A stretch of 64,000 nucleotides of DNA from Ophioderma brevispina (taxonomy: Eukaryota > Echinodermata > Ophiuroidea > Amphilepidida > Ophiodermatidae). The first letter of the stretch is position 1. Each line of letters starts with the position of its first letter. The notes under the pieces are model-generated. The model did no database searches. It was not told where the DNA came from and worked only from the letters and a program-made list of their open reading frames with translations. Location: NCBI GenBank assembly GCA_023653785.1, contig JAMKCH010001648.1:1-64000 (forward strand), in the 5' to 3' direction. Shown here one piece after another: positions 11,160 to 24,594 of the stretch. The position numbers and the translations under genes are program-made.

Positions 11160-13500
11160 CGCCATCATACACCATTTTCTCACATTGATATGAGTACGGC
11201 TACGCCTACGCTCATTTCACACTTGTTTATATGGTTATGGTACGGCTCTGCCAACACCATCGAATACGCCATGTTTTACACTATATGGAGTATGGCTACG
11301 CCTACGTCATCTCACCTTCATAGTTATTTGCTAAATGGGTATGGTACAGCTCCGCTAACACCATCAGTACGCCATATTTTACACTATATGAGTACGGCTT
11401 ACGCCTACGCTCATCTCACCCTCCATAGTTATGTGCTAAATGTATATGGTTTATGGTACGGCCCGCCAACACATCAATACGCCATCTTTTACACTATATG
11501 AGTACGCTACGCCTCGCTAATTTCCACCCTTACCACATAGTTATTGCTGAAGATATGGTTATGGTACAGCTCCGCTAACACCATCAGTATGCCATTATTT
11601 TACCACTATATGGAGTACAGCGCGCCTACGCTCATCTCACCCTTCTTGTTATTGCTCTAAATTATATGTTATGGTAAAGCTCCGCTAACACCTCAATACG
11701 CCATTTATTACACTATAAGAGTAGGTCCGCCGACGCTCATTTCACCCCCAGTAGTTATTATTATGGTTATGGTACAAAACTATGCTAACACACCATATAC
11801 GCCCATATTTTACGCCATGCACAGTACGGCTACGCTCATTTGAGTCAACACTCAATCTATGTTTATATGGTCAATATTATTACACCACTTATGTACTATG
11901 AGTACAGCTACGCCTAGCTCATTTCACCCTTCCATAATATTGTTTTATGGTTATGGTATAGCTCAGCAACACATCAATATACGGGGGGAATGTATTTTAC
12001 ACTAACGAGTATGGCTACGCCTATGCTTATCGATCATCACTCAACCTATGGTGATATGGTTATGGTTCAACTCCGTTTTGCCATCGATACGGGATGTATT
12101 TTAAACTAGATGAGTACGGCTAGCCTATCCTCATCGAGTCATCACTCAAAGTGGTTTTATAGGGTTAATGGTACCGCTCCACTAACGGTCAAATCCATTT
12201 CTGCACTGATATGAGTACGGATAAACCTACACTATTTCACCCTCCAGAGTTATGGTTATGGTACAGCTTGGCTAACACAAGCCAATACACAATATTTGCC
12301 AATATCAGTACAGTTACATATGCTCATTTGAGTTCATCACTTCAACCTATGTTTGTAGGGGTAATGGTACAGCCCCGAGAACCCAACCAATACCATATTT
12401 ATTTACTCTATTCCAGGCTATTTGAGTATGGCTATCCTACGCTCATCACCCTTCGCTAGTTATTAAATATAATTACAAATACGCACTTAATTTCCACCCT
12501 CGCTAGTAATTTGTTATCGATATGAGTAAGGGCTATGCCTGCGCTCATTTCACCTTTCCCTAGTTAAGTGTTATATGGTTATGGCATAGCTCGCTAACAC
12601 CCATCTATGTGCATATTTAAATTATGAGTACACCTATGCCTACATTCATTTCACACGTCCACAGTTGCATGGCTATGGCACAGCTTCGCTAACATCGTCA
12701 GTACACCATAATTTTTAATACATGAGTTCAGCTAGGCCTATGCTCATTTCGGCCTTTGTAGTATGGTGCAGTCGCTAACACGAGATGCCATGTATTACAC
12801 TATATGGCTTATCGTAATGTTATGCTATTTCCCCCTACACCATCAGCACGCTATTTCCCTTTATACCATCAGTACGCCATTTCTATGAATGAGGCAACTA
12901 GGCTAATCTCCTTTACCTTTCGTAGTTATGTGGTTATAGTGCCGTTTGCCTATACAATCAATACGCCTTTTTTCTTTACACTATTCGAGTGTGGTAAGAC
13001 TTTACACTAACTTTTACATTGTTATTTTTTTCTTTTTCTCTTAATGTTTTTGGTACAGTTCCGCCTACATCAGTACGCTATCTTTACACTATTCATAAAC
13101 TGATTCTTTTCCCTTGCTATGTGGTTTATGTGGTTATGGTACAAGCTTTGATAGCATCATTACACCATTATTTCACTAGAAGTTATGCTGCATGCTTAGC
13201 CCATCATTTTAATACCCCGTCCCCCCTTGTTATTTGTGGTTATGGAGTATGGTAAAGTTCTACTCGCTAATGCCATCTGCATTACTTTTACACTATGTGT
13301 ACCAAACCATAAAGATAAATGGCACATATTTATTTACCATGCTGTAGACACCAACACTCATTCACGGGTCCCTATCATGTTAGTATGGTGTCGCTGTGCT
13401 GATACTGTCTACATGTCATATTCTGTACTCTAGACCGATACGGCAGCACTGGCATCTTATCATGATACGGCTCTGCTGAGGCCATTTTTAGGCCCCCGCT
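11160..13500. repeat. Degenerate minisatellite, unit ~105-120 bp
   Basis: A long tandem array. Each unit carries two anchor phrases, GAGTACGGCTACGCCTACGC and GGTACGGCTCCGCTAACACC, plus CATCAGTACGCCATATTTTA. Units are clearest from 11.19 to 12.2 kb and decay rightwards. Because some units stay open, several 60-100-codon ORFs appear (motifs such as YGSANT, TAPLTPS). They are by-products of the repeat, with no start context or splice sites, and I do not call them genes. Confidence 0.85.
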
Positions 13501-15700
13501 TGCTTTATGGGGTTGGGGCTACACCAGCCAACTATGACTTGGCTTTGCTTCCAAAAAAAAAAACAAAAAAAAAAAACAAAACAAAACAAAAGCAAAAAAA
13601 AAAAAAACAAAACAAAAAAAAAGCAAAAAAAAAAAACAAACAAAAAACAAAAAACACAAAAAAAAACAATAGCACATACGAAGCAAAGCGAGCATATCCG
13701 AAAAGCAACTCTGACAACTATGCATTTTGGTATTTCAGCATTGACAATAAGCCTATTGCATCACCATGTTCATTGTATTAAGAGCATGGTGTGATGCCTG
13801 TAAGTTATTTCAGTATAGCGATAACGGCATAAGTTTCATGGTTATAGCTGTTTAATGACACTGGTCATGTTTTGCACATTGCGGATTTGTGGATTTTTCT
13901 AATTTGCCATGGTTTATATAGCCTATTCAGGTCCCCAAATGCAGTTGTCTGCCAGTTATGCCAGTTTGGTTAGTGTCTGCCAATGTTTGTTCACAATCGA
14001 TCCTCTATATTTGATAATGCTTGATGGCCACTTCCAGTTGTTTACGGGACTGAGTGCTGCCAATGATAAGTTTTATTATATTGTGCAGCTCTACTGTGGC
14101 CATTCGACTGGTTTTGGTTTTTTTTTTTAAAGTCCCAACCTATGTTCACTTTTGTTTTATTATATGCTACGTCAATACCCAATTTTTTTTGTCTGTTGTA
14201 CATGTGTACTTCTCGCTATCACTGTTGTTATAAGGTATTCCCTGCCTACGTTATCCAACTTGTTGATATGGTATGGTCCCCACCTACACCATCACCTTTG
14301 TGCGTGGTACGGCTTGCCAGCTAGGCCACCCTTTTTTTTGCTACCTGGTATGTCTCACCTACACCATCAATCCTGTTATATGGTAAACCGCCTCGATATA
14401 TGTGCTAAATGGTAGGGTCTTAGCCACACCTTCACCTCTGGGGTTATAGTGTGCTTCTGAATCTACACCATCGTTTTGTGAAATGGTATGGCTTCTTCTT
14501 TGCCATCATCCCTTTGGTTATATTATGGGCATATATATGACACTGCCTTCATCATTTCTGTTGATGGTACAGCTCATACCTCCACCATCACCTTTTAGTG
14601 TGTTGACATAGCACTGCCTACTCCATCACGTTTCTAGCTGTCCCCCTGTGGTGTGAGTTTATAGCTTGCCTAACAATTTTTCCCCCCACTATATCAGTAC
14701 GGGTGTGGGTCACCTTCACCCTCCCCAGTTACATTATACTCAAGTATGGGCCCACCCTAACCTTTATTACTTGGTCCGGCCTCACCACGATCCCATCGCT
14801 TTCTGTTATAGTTTTGCCCTGCTTATACCATCACTTTTATGGTATGGTCCATTTATGCTGTCACCTCCATGTTGTATGGTACACCCCACCTACACCAACC
14901 TTCTGTTTTATGGTGGTATGACCCAACACCTTCACATTTTGTCACTATGAAAAAAGCCTCCCTACCAACATCAACTTTGCATATAGGTCCCAGCTCACTT
15001 AGCCATTGCCTCTTTGTGTGGTAAAGCTCTCCACCACTGCAAGCCCTCCTACATTACAATTTTAGTGTGACTATGGCTATGGTCAGATATCAGAAACTAG
15101 TGGTGCATGAGAAATTTAAAGGCTGGTTATATGGTACGGCTCTCGAATACACCATCAACATCATATGATTTTGGATATTCCCTTCTCATGTTTAGTCTAT
15201 GATAATATTTTTCTGGTACAGTCCGTGCCTATACATCACCTGGTATTCTATTGTGAGTTTGGCCAATGCCCAAAATGCCAACTTTCTGCTGCTATGGCGT
15301 GTCCCCCCTACACCATCTTTTAACTTTAATCTTTTTAAGTTGGGGATCTTGGCCTATTAGGTGATGGTTGACTATATATGGTATGGTATATCTCCACTAC
15401 ACCTTTGACCTTGTTTTTTCTTATGCAAGGTGCTTACTTATTGGTCATTGTCTGCCTATTGGATGAGCTCTTATATGCCATTCCTGTTTCCATGTTAAGA
15501 TCATCCTCTCCCCATTTTTATTTATTATATCGGGAAGGCCAGGCAGACCTACACCATCGCTGTGTACAGTTTTATGTGAGTACCGTGATCTCACTCTCTA
15601 CCTATGGTATGGCTCCGCCTAGTATTTTTTTTCCTTTCCTACACAATCTGATTCAGTCTTCCCCTTCCCAATGTAAAATTTGTGTACGGTAGCATCACCC
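13501..15700. repeat. Decayed continuation of the minisatellite, ~60-bp periodicity
   Basis: After an A-rich block (13,552-13,671, runs of A broken by C), the phrases GGTATGGCTCCGCCTA and CTACACCATCACC keep returning every 55-70 bp, with heavy divergence. This is the older or more mutated end of the same array, possibly with half-length units. Confidence 0.65.
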
Positions 15701-18109
15701 TAACCATCGTCTTATTCTTTTCATTTACTGTCAAGTCAGATTTTCCCTCATGTATAGATATTCGTCAGAAATTAGTTCGCTATTTCATACACTTGTTCAT
15801 ATGTGTACTAACTATGTTCACTTTATGCCAGCCTATAGTAAGAGCTCAGCTTTAGGCCATCTTTTTAGGCCTTCACCATCATTTTCCCGGGAATTTGGTT
15901 ATTTCCTTATGTATATGCTGTGCTGCTACGGCTCCAATCTACAAGTTTTTATCGAGTTGGATGTCCATCCTGTATATTTATGACCTACAGTTAAGGCTCC
16001 AATTACGCCCTATATTGTTATCTCATATCTGAGTGTGGCTATACTAACACTCGCTTGTGTCTGGTACGCTCCACCTTGGTCACGTCTCCCTTTTTGTGCC
16101 GGTTGGATATTCTCATCATACAGCCAGATTAGGCAAAACAGGAATCACTTGTTGGTGACGATGGAGGAAAAAACAAAGCTAGTCCCAATGAGCATGGTCT
16201 CTAAGGGCCAGGTTTTTACAGTCACCAGGGGTGGTCTTAGAATTCTGATAGAGTCAATCGTCCAGAGGCCCTCCTGTTTTGCTCTCTAACTCGGGTAACC
16301 CTTCATCATAGCATTCTATTACAATTCCATATGGCTACCCCACTAGCCAGGTAACCTAACACTCTTACCTCGGACACGCTGTGCATCCTGGCAGGTTTCA
16401 TCCATCTAGTCCTCAATGTCCCATTACCACATAATACCAGCTCATAACAATGCACCACAGCGAAGACATAATGGGAACACCAGGTGGTACCCACGCGACA
16501 TTCACACGCACGACCTCATGGATTAGGTGACTGTTTTGAGAACAGCTGATATCAATTTTGAACTACGCACCCACAGGCAGTAGACCCCTTGTCTGGCCGG
16601 ATTTTGGGGCGTTTCCCCCTGGTGCGTCCCTTTCACTGACTCAGTGGACCAGCGAATATACCATTCACGATAGCAGCCACTTGATTCTCCCTATAACAGC
16701 TGATCCCATATACATCACTTCCAAGATCCACTTTTTTGGGTCCTCTCAATAGTCATAGAGGATAGCTGTTAGGAATTGAGTTGTGTAGGGTCATCACTTT
16801 GGTATGTGGTGGGTGTCCTGTGGTAACATGCTAGCGGCCTAAAGCATTAATGACCAGCTGTTTCCACGTACTTCAGACATTTTCATGCACTTGGATGTTA
16901 GGGTCATTAAGATAGTCCCCACAGTTACTCTTAAAGAGTGGGGTAAGGTCATAGAGGTCCTTATAGTTATGACCTGAATATGGTCAGAATTATGAAGTTG
17001 CTTGGTGGTTATTTGCATGTGTTTATCCTATTTTCGTGACCAGTGGGAGAAAGGGGACCTTGGGGGTTACGTGTGTCACCTTTGTCCTACTAAACATGAT
17101 AGCAACAAAACACAGGTGTCCAGTGAAGCTGTACTTTCTAAACCACAAGCCTATCTTTCTTGATATAGGGACGAAAACTGTGATGATTCATGCTTTTACT
17201 GATATTGAATATTTTGCTTTTTTTAATTGTCAATTCAGACCTATTTCCTAGAACTAATAAGTGGACTCATCGGTGTTGGTGCTAATGAGGTTCAGCTAAG
17301 AGCCTGTTGCCACCTTCAAATGGGGAATAGGCATCTAGGGTGAAGTTTTATTTTGAACTGGCATTCATTTAGTTCCTATCTGCTTCGATTCGAGACAAGA
17401 TTTTATATTGTATTCCTGTCCTGTAGAAATGTATATGCCTTTCATTCAAGCGTACTAGCCTCAATAGCCAATGCTCCTATTAGGCTAGGATTATCTCTTT
17501 ATTAATGTTAAATCTCAATAGCTAATGTGCCCCTTCTTCAATGCACACACTGGTAAACTTTGACTTTTGATTACCCATTGCCACTCCAATCTTTTGCACT
17601 GCTCGGCATTTTTGCCATTCTGAGTTTTTTGACCTGCTGTGTTGTAGGCGTCGTGGGGCATACTTGATTTCTCTGATGGTTTCTCTGATGAGCTTCTCCC
17701 AACCCTGCAGCACTATTGAATCGTTTACTTGTCATAACAGACCATGCTCTAGGGTGAGGTATACGATAAAATTCCTAGCTGAAAAGATACACAGTGCATG
17801 TCTTTTGCGATCTGGTATTGTACACCTTACCATGGACTTACCAATCTGCCATATTTCAACAATGTCACAGAGCTATGGTTTGTAGAATCTGCCTTTTTAC
17901 TGGTATCATAATAGTTAGACAAAACAGTGAGCAAGAAGATACTATTGTGCCTACTTAGGTACGGATTTGAGGGGGATGTTGTCCTGAAGTCATGTATTTA
18001 TTACAATATACTTCTCCCGGACATCGCAGGGATCCCTGCTTTAATCATTATTTTAATCAAGACCCCTTTAAAATAATTCTTTGGGCCATTTGGGCGGCGG
18101 GTCAGCCTA
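15701..18109. other. No gene seen
   Basis: Faint traces of the minisatellite persist to about 16.08 kb. A 63-codon minus-strand ORF at 17,522-17,713 looks protein-like (WEKLIRETIREIKYAPRRL) but has no recognised family and no clear splice sites. Confidence 0.3.
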
Positions 18110-18342
18110 GGTGCTTCTCTTAGGCCCACCTTCTCAGCTTCCCACTGGTGGGGTTTGGAAGTCATCTGCTCCGCTTCAAATTGCCATTGTTGCATTAGAT
18201 TCCCAACCAGGGTTTGAGGCAGTTGCTTTACCCACGTTCGGGCAAATTGGTTCGGTTCTTATATCGCCGCCCTTGGTGCAGGAGAGACTTTGTGGGTTGG
18301 TTTTCGGGGTTCATATCCCCTTTAGCACGATAGACAATGCGC
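18110..18342 (+). repeat. Direct repeat copy 1 (~235 bp)
   Basis: Shares order and sequence with 18,713-18,944, including CCAACCAGGGTTTGAGGCAG, GGTGCAGGAGAGA and CACGATAGACAATGCGC. The copies differ mostly by small indels. Function unknown. Confidence 0.6.
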
Positions 18343-18712
18343 GAACAATAAGGGAGTTATGGGTTCCTAACTGGTTATTATTGTTAAAGCAATGTGATGT
18401 CCTAGTGACATTATCTGAATAATTATTACCACTCTATCTGGATATCCTACTCTGTTGACCCTCTATTGATATATCTCCTACGCTGTCTGGATCCCCATGT
18501 CTGGCAACAGTCATCTGTTTGGCGCCCTCAGTTGGCCTGTTTGGATTAGGCTGCACGTGTCTCAGCTTGTGCATACCACAAAGAGGAGGAGGAAAGGAGG
18601 GAAACTGAATTCCCACCCACCACCTCCCTGGTTGCACATATTTTATTCATTCCTTCTCTTCCCTTTGGGCAAAAAGCATTGCTTGGGGAGGAAGCGGGCT
18701 CAGCGCTAGGTG

Positions 18713-18944
18713 CCTTCTATCTTAGGCCACTTTCGACTTCCCACTGTTGGGTTTGGAGTCATTCTGCTACGCTTCAATTGCATTGTTGCATCAGTCCCAA
18801 CCAGGGTTTGAGGCAGTTGCTTTCCCGTTCGGCAAATGGTTCTCTTATCTCGCCTGCAATTGGTGCAGGAGAGATTTGTGGGTTGAGTTTTGGGGTTTTA
18901 CATATCCACTCTTCAATCACGATAGACAATGCGCAGACACAATA
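18713..18944 (+). repeat. Direct repeat copy 2 (~232 bp)
   Basis: Second copy of the 18,110-18,342 segment, 600 bp downstream in the same orientation. Frame differences between the copies argue against a coding role. Confidence 0.6.
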
Positions 18945-19740
18945 AATATATTTTAAATAGTTCAAGTAATTTTCTTGATAGGTATAGGGCTCATTATGAC
19001 CGGTTTCTATGTATCTATGGGAGGCGTCACAAGCTAGTGCCTCTAAGGTCAATATTCAAAGATGATGAAGATGCTAGTGTGAATGAACCGTTTTTGCCAT
19101 AACATGAACATAAACATGTAACGAGTAAGTTGGAATTTGTTTAATTAAAAACGTACTGGTTGTGGACAAATTTTACCCAATGCTAAACCTTGAACATTTT
19201 TGGCCCTGCGTGCCTAAACTAAAGTTCAAAATTGACAAAACTATAAATTTTCTTATTCAGGTTGGACTAGAATGGAATACAATATTATTTAGCTCAATTG
19301 ACTCATTGTAAAGTTTTTTTTACCCTATATAAACTTCCCCCTTATTCCTCAATTAGGCCCAGGGAGGACTCTTGGGGACTTTTTATACTGTTGCTCTTCA
19401 AACATTCAGGAAAAACTATCCTGAAAAAAATCAGCTATGACTTATTTATTTCCACCTACGCGGCTACATATACGTTAGATGTGTGGGTGATATACATGTA
19501 CAGGTATGGGCTCATTGTTACACAGGTTTTTTTGTACTGACGGTTTAACGACCCCTCCGAAGGATGGGGTATTTCATTATTATGGTTCAGTCGGCACAAA
19601 TCCAATTTAAACCCACAGGGGCGGGAATTCTAATTTTAGTCAGGGAATTAGACTCAACTAGAATTTCATTTCACACGGTTCTTGGCTTTCCGCGCTCCAG
19701 CGAAAAAAAACGCTATATTCAAGAATATAAGCGTGGGCCG
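18945..19740. other. No gene seen
   Basis: AT-rich spacer without recognisable features. Confidence 0.3.
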
Positions 19741-20035
19741 CCCCATGACCTTTGCCCAGGCCACATGACCTTTGACCTCATCAACATATGAAGGGACGCA
19801 TGGTGCAACCTCTGACACAAGTTTTGTTCAATTAGAACTTCAACTTTTTCAATTTAGGTCAATTTTACATTTTTTAGCCCCTTTTTCAACTTGATAACTC
19901 ACAGGACCATGTGACCTTGGCACATGACCTTTGACCTCAACAATATATGAGGGATCCCATGGTTCATCTATGACACAAGTTTCCAATTGAACTTCACTTT
20001 TCAATTGAGGTCGATTTAAAAAAAAAACTTAACAT
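19741..20035. repeat. DR1-bearing dispersed repeat, second locus
   Basis: Same family as 112-360: CATGACCTTTGACCTCATCA, then a variant GACGCATGGTGCAACC / GATCCCATGGTTCATC pair, then AAGTTT-CAATT blocks, again as two units about 165 bp apart. It is followed by a CA/CCA-rich stretch (20,045-20,095). Confidence 0.7.
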
Positions 20036-20626
20036 TTTAAGTGACACACACATCCACACTACATCCATCCACCCCCACATACACCCGCCCAACGGATTGC
20101 TAAGTGGTCCTGCAGCTATAGCTGGCGGCCCACATTAAATCTGAGTGAGTGGCCCTGCTGGAAATAAACCCAGATCCTCCAGCCTGAAAGGCTAAAATAC
20201 ACTAAACCTAGTGAGCAATGCTCTCCCACAAAGAATAAAACACAGTGACTAAAACGATTTCCACCTGCCATTGTGCGGTTTGTGTGGATTGGGGCCAAGG
20301 TCACTGAGGTCAGCATGATCACATGAGGTTACCAACACTTCCAGCCAACCCTGCCACCCACCCCACACCTCTTACACCAGTTACATCATCGTGGCCCCTT
20401 ACGGAATCTCATACGGCATGATGCAATATATAATTCTTGCAGATGACCAAAAATGAAGGCTTTTTCCAAATTTTATAGAACATGTGATCCCGGTTTTTTG
20501 GTTCAGCCCAACTTCTGGTTCTTGGATTGAGAAAATGTTTAATCAACTCAGTTTATGTCAAAATTAATAAAATTTAGTGAGTGAATACATGCTCAGGCCT
20601 CTCTAAGGCTGAAGAAACCTGACAAC
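20036..20626. other. No gene seen
   Basis: A CA-rich low-complexity tract followed by unremarkable sequence. It includes a GGTCACTGAGGTCAGCATGA half-site pair at about 20,299. Confidence 0.3.
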
Positions 20627-21380
20627 ATAACCAAGATGGCGCCTGGTCCCCCCCGACAACATTCCCCTGCAGGTAATTCTGGAGGAATCCACTATTCCAT
20701 TGGACCAACTGTTGAATTTTATAACAACACTTCATGGGAAACAACCCAGCTGTTCTTTTCAACATCGTGAAGAGTCATAGAAGAGTTGAAGAATTTTAAA
20801 GAGAAAAGTTTCATTGTGTTTGTAACTTCTCAGCTACGGCCGTTTGGACAGGTGTAAACAGGGAATGTAATGCTCCTCTTCCTCTCCAACTATGTGTCCC
20901 CCCGAATGTGGGACTGTCAAGGCAATTGGCATCATGTATGATAACCCATTTAGCTTGTGCAGACCATGGGTGGGCCCCCACAAAGGAGTTCCTACAACTA
21001 CTGGAATCCTCCAAGGAATACTCTTGCTCCCTATCTCTTTGTCATCATGGTTGATTACATCCTCAGACAAGTCTTGACACCATGAACGACCAAAGGACTC
21101 ACCCAAACCCACGCGTTCTAGACATCACCAATTCAGTATCTCACAGACCTGACTATGCAGATGATCTAGCTTTAACAGCCGATCCGATATGTGCACAAGA
21201 ATCTACTAACAGCACTTGAGAATTGCTGCAGACAAAGTCGGCCTCATATAAATGCCAAGAAGACGGCATATATGACCATCAATGAGGAAGATAATTCAGA
21301 CCTATCTGCACTACGGATGGTACCCCCAACTCTTAAGAGGTCAGTGACTTCCCTGTCATAGCAAAGGATAAGTTTGGATG
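20627..21380 (+). pseudogene. LINE reverse transcriptase fragment, frame-broken
   Basis: Plus-strand relic of a non-LTR retrotransposon reverse transcriptase, spread over all three frames. In order: a KAPGPDNIP-type entry motif (about 20,636, partly damaged); PLQVILEESTIPLDQLLNF; EELKNFKEKSFIVFV, which leads into the family's first catalytic aspartate block; GIMYDNPFS; GILQG (about 21,006) with TLAPYLFVIMVDYILRQ; and then DYADDLALTAD at 21,151-21,183, the catalytic Y-A-D-D box. It ends near INAKKTAYMT-like sequence (about 21,250). The order is that of a complete RT core, but at least five frameshifts or stops interrupt it. No endonuclease or 3' tail was identified. The clade is undetermined. 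Confidence 0.75.
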
Positions 21381-24300
21381 CCTGCAATACATTACACCAC
21401 TTATGACAGCGTTTAAGTTTTGACTTACGTTTAGCGGACACGGGTTGTGAAAAAAATATTAGGGGTGAAACAGTCGAAAATTCTTGATTACTTAAATGTT
21501 TTTTTCTAAGGGTGAAAACTCATATTTTTTCAGATTTGGCACGTAAAAAACCCCAATGTTTCCCAACTGATTTTTGAGAAAAATGTCAATTTTTTTGGCC
21601 ATTTTTAGCCAAAATGGCATTTTCGTTCGGGTGACAAAAAATTTTGACTTGCTAATTTCCTGTGAGTGTAATGAACATGAAAACTTCCTAGTAGTGACTA
21701 ACTCTTTTATGCGAATCATGTGACAGGGGTACATTTGTAATTTCAAAGCATTAAAATGGTTCACATCTCATTTCTTTATTTTTGTACAGGGTTAGAAAGG
21801 TCGGCGGTCAGGGTGACAATTGATTTGGGAAAAAATGCAATTTTTCGCCCAATTTTGTGTTGAAAAGCCATAACTCCTCAAAAGTATGAGCTATGGTGAT
21901 GCTTCTTTGTGTCTTTTTGTTCGTATTTCAATAGCTAAATAGTGATAACAAACTTTGACTAAGTTAATGTACTAAAACAAAAAAGTATTATATTTTTACC
22001 CCTCCCCTAACTTTCGGAGGGCGTGACAAAACTAAAGGCCTTCGCAAAAAAAATAAGTCCTCAAAAACTGTGAGGTTTAAAAGGAAATATGTCATGATTC
22101 TGAATATTTGGAAATTTGGTAATGGCTGGAAAGCTTAAGTAACGTAGATTACTGATCAAATAGTTGAAAATTGTCCACATTGTTTGAGTAATTTTGCCCT
22201 TTTAATTTCCCGCCCAATAGCTTACATCAAAAACATTCGACACAATCCACCGTGCAAGGCAATGTGACGTCAAAGTGATGACCCATCCATAATTTACGTC
22301 GTTGTGACCATCATATCGCAGTGTTGCCACTTCAATCATATTAAACACAACGAATGACACAAAATATGTCATTCTTAACTTTTTTTTTCTAATGTTATTA
22401 TTACTTTCATAATCCATCATATTACGTGTCCGCAATACAATTCGAGTCAACACGATGTTTGGTCACACTTTGACGTCACTTAGTTGTGCGCTTTCGATCA
22501 ATGAAGCCGCGGCGAAAAATCCGCCCGTTTTCTTCGTATGTCAAAAACTGCAAAAAATTCCAAATGCCTCTATTTTTGTTAATTTTACAATCAAATTGTA
22601 ATTATTTTTTCGGGAATTCGTGATGTATGTACATATATTTTTATTAAGTAAGTCAACCTGGATCTTGACAAAATCTTGACATATTCCTTTAAGGCTAACA
22701 AATATAAACTTGCTATAGACAGCCTTCCCTCTCGATCAAGTTTATATTTGTTTTAGCCCATGAGAGTCCCACTTTGAAGGACTTATTTTTTTTTGCGACC
22801 CGATTTTTTGCTCAAATATGAGGACTTTCGGGAGAAATCTGCCTGTACAGTGCTATGGAAAAATTTCAAGTTACTAATTAAGCATTTTTTATTTCAGATT
22901 TCAAGTTTCTACAACAAAATTTCACCCTAGAAAATGGATGTTAGTAAGGATATCTTTCCCTTTAATTTTTCCACCATTCTGTCCACAAACGTAAGTCAAA
23001 GCTAAGCTTGAACGCTGTCTTATGGCAATCTGGTATCTCCAATTCAACCAAGCTGAAATTCTTTAGAGCCCCTTGTAGAGAGTATCTGTTATATGGATCT
23101 GGACCTGGATCTGAGAAAGAGCCTACAGGATAGATGGAATGGCACCCTACACAAGGGCTTTTTATCGAGTATAAAACATATCCTGGCATGATCACCTGAC
23201 CAAAGCAACAATTATATGGAGATATCCCCGCCAATTTCATCTTCTGTTGCCAACGCCGTGCACGATTTGCCGGTCACTGTATCGTTATCACGTAGTCCCT
23301 CAGACGTCACATGTTGTGAATTTATCATCCAAATCAAGGTTGCGCTCTTTTACACTACATTGATGTGAGTGCTCGAGACATCTAGCAGGATCCATCTCTG
23401 ACATCCCCAACTTAATGGTGGACAGGGACATTTGGTGAATAGCATCTCGGCTGCGGCCCATAGATAGGATATGGTAGATAGACATAAAAATTCATTCTCT
23501 CAATGCAATGGGCAATGGAACCACAGGATCCATGTACATAGATCAGCTCATAAATGGCAACCGCCTTTAAAAGAGTCACAACTCACCTTCCTAATAATGA
23601 ATATACATCTATCATACTTATGGTGGGTAAAGAAGACCCAGTAAAGAAGAACTCCCGATGGGAGTCAAGTCGTTCGTATGTGAGTACACTAGATTTTATT
23701 TGCTAATGACCTGATTCAAATTTAATTAAATCTTCAATTTCCAATTTCATGGTAATTAACCTACCACAGAAACTGTGTCTGATAAATGATAAACTCATTT
23801 TAAGTAGCCTGGAAAACAATACCAATGAACATTTATCATTTCAGGTTATGGGCATTTTAATACAGGATTAGAGTATCTGGAAGACACAATAAATACATAA
23901 TCAAAATGCCAAACTTAGAACTATAGGATAGAGTTGGATTGGCAAATCATATGAGTAAAAGTGTAACAATATTTCACTGCTGTTATTTTGTTAAACTCTT
24001 CTTAAAAGGAGCTCCTTTGAAAAGGTATAAACCCCTATCTAACAGTGGAAACATTCCAAACAACAAGATCATAATCATTTAAAAGTTAATAACAGGTAAT
24101 CCAGCAGCACTCACCAAAGTCCTTCCTTGATGTAGCTGGACCATTTGGTTTTTTCTCTCTACTTGCTAGACATTAACTCTAAAATACCGAGTTACGCACT
24201 TGTTAATTCAAGCTAGGGCGCTTGGCAGCCACTCTGAATATAGCCTTATTCATTTGGAAAAGGACACAAATTTTTCCACTATGGCACAGTCCCGCACACC

Positions 24301-24594
24301 TTATGCTTGAGCTTTTTTCGTTCTTCTTCTCCGCACACTAGTTTTCTTGTCACACCTCCTTCCTTCAATGGTCACGCTACTTGGGATACACCGCCTTGGT
24401 TTACCTACTCAATGGCAGACCACCAGACACGCCCTGTGATGAATTGAGATTGACGCTGCTTGCAAAAGCCTACTCGCATAACTCGAAAGATGATTTAGAG
24501 GACTTTGTGGTGTATCGACTGGCTCCATTTTGCCCAACGCTTTTTTCAGTCTACCAGATTGGTTTTTACCACACTATGAAGCTTATGCTTTTAT
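21381..24594. other. No gene assigned; two neighbouring minus-strand ORFs of unknown nature
   Basis: 21.4-22.9 kb is AT-rich, with poly-T runs and no motif. On the minus strand, 23,300-23,485 (MSIYHILSMGRSRDAIHQ...) and 22,962-23,240 (MKLAGISPYNCCFGQVIMPG...) are protein-like and Cys-containing. They do not match a family I know and lack clear splice sites. They could be parts of one broken element. 23.5-24.59 kb holds nothing recognisable. Confidence 0.25.

Noticed and set aside
11190..12459. Several 80-100-codon plus-strand ORFs (YGSANT, TAPLTPS motifs)
   Set aside because: They follow the minisatellite period exactly and have no start context, splice sites or conserved pattern beyond the DNA repeat.
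13500..13794. Lys-rich ORFs of 93-95 codons
   Set aside because: They are the A-rich microsatellite (13,552-13,671) read in different frames.
22962..23485. Two protein-like minus-strand ORFs as a gene
   Set aside because: No family, no splice sites, and a stop between them; noted only as unassigned sequence.
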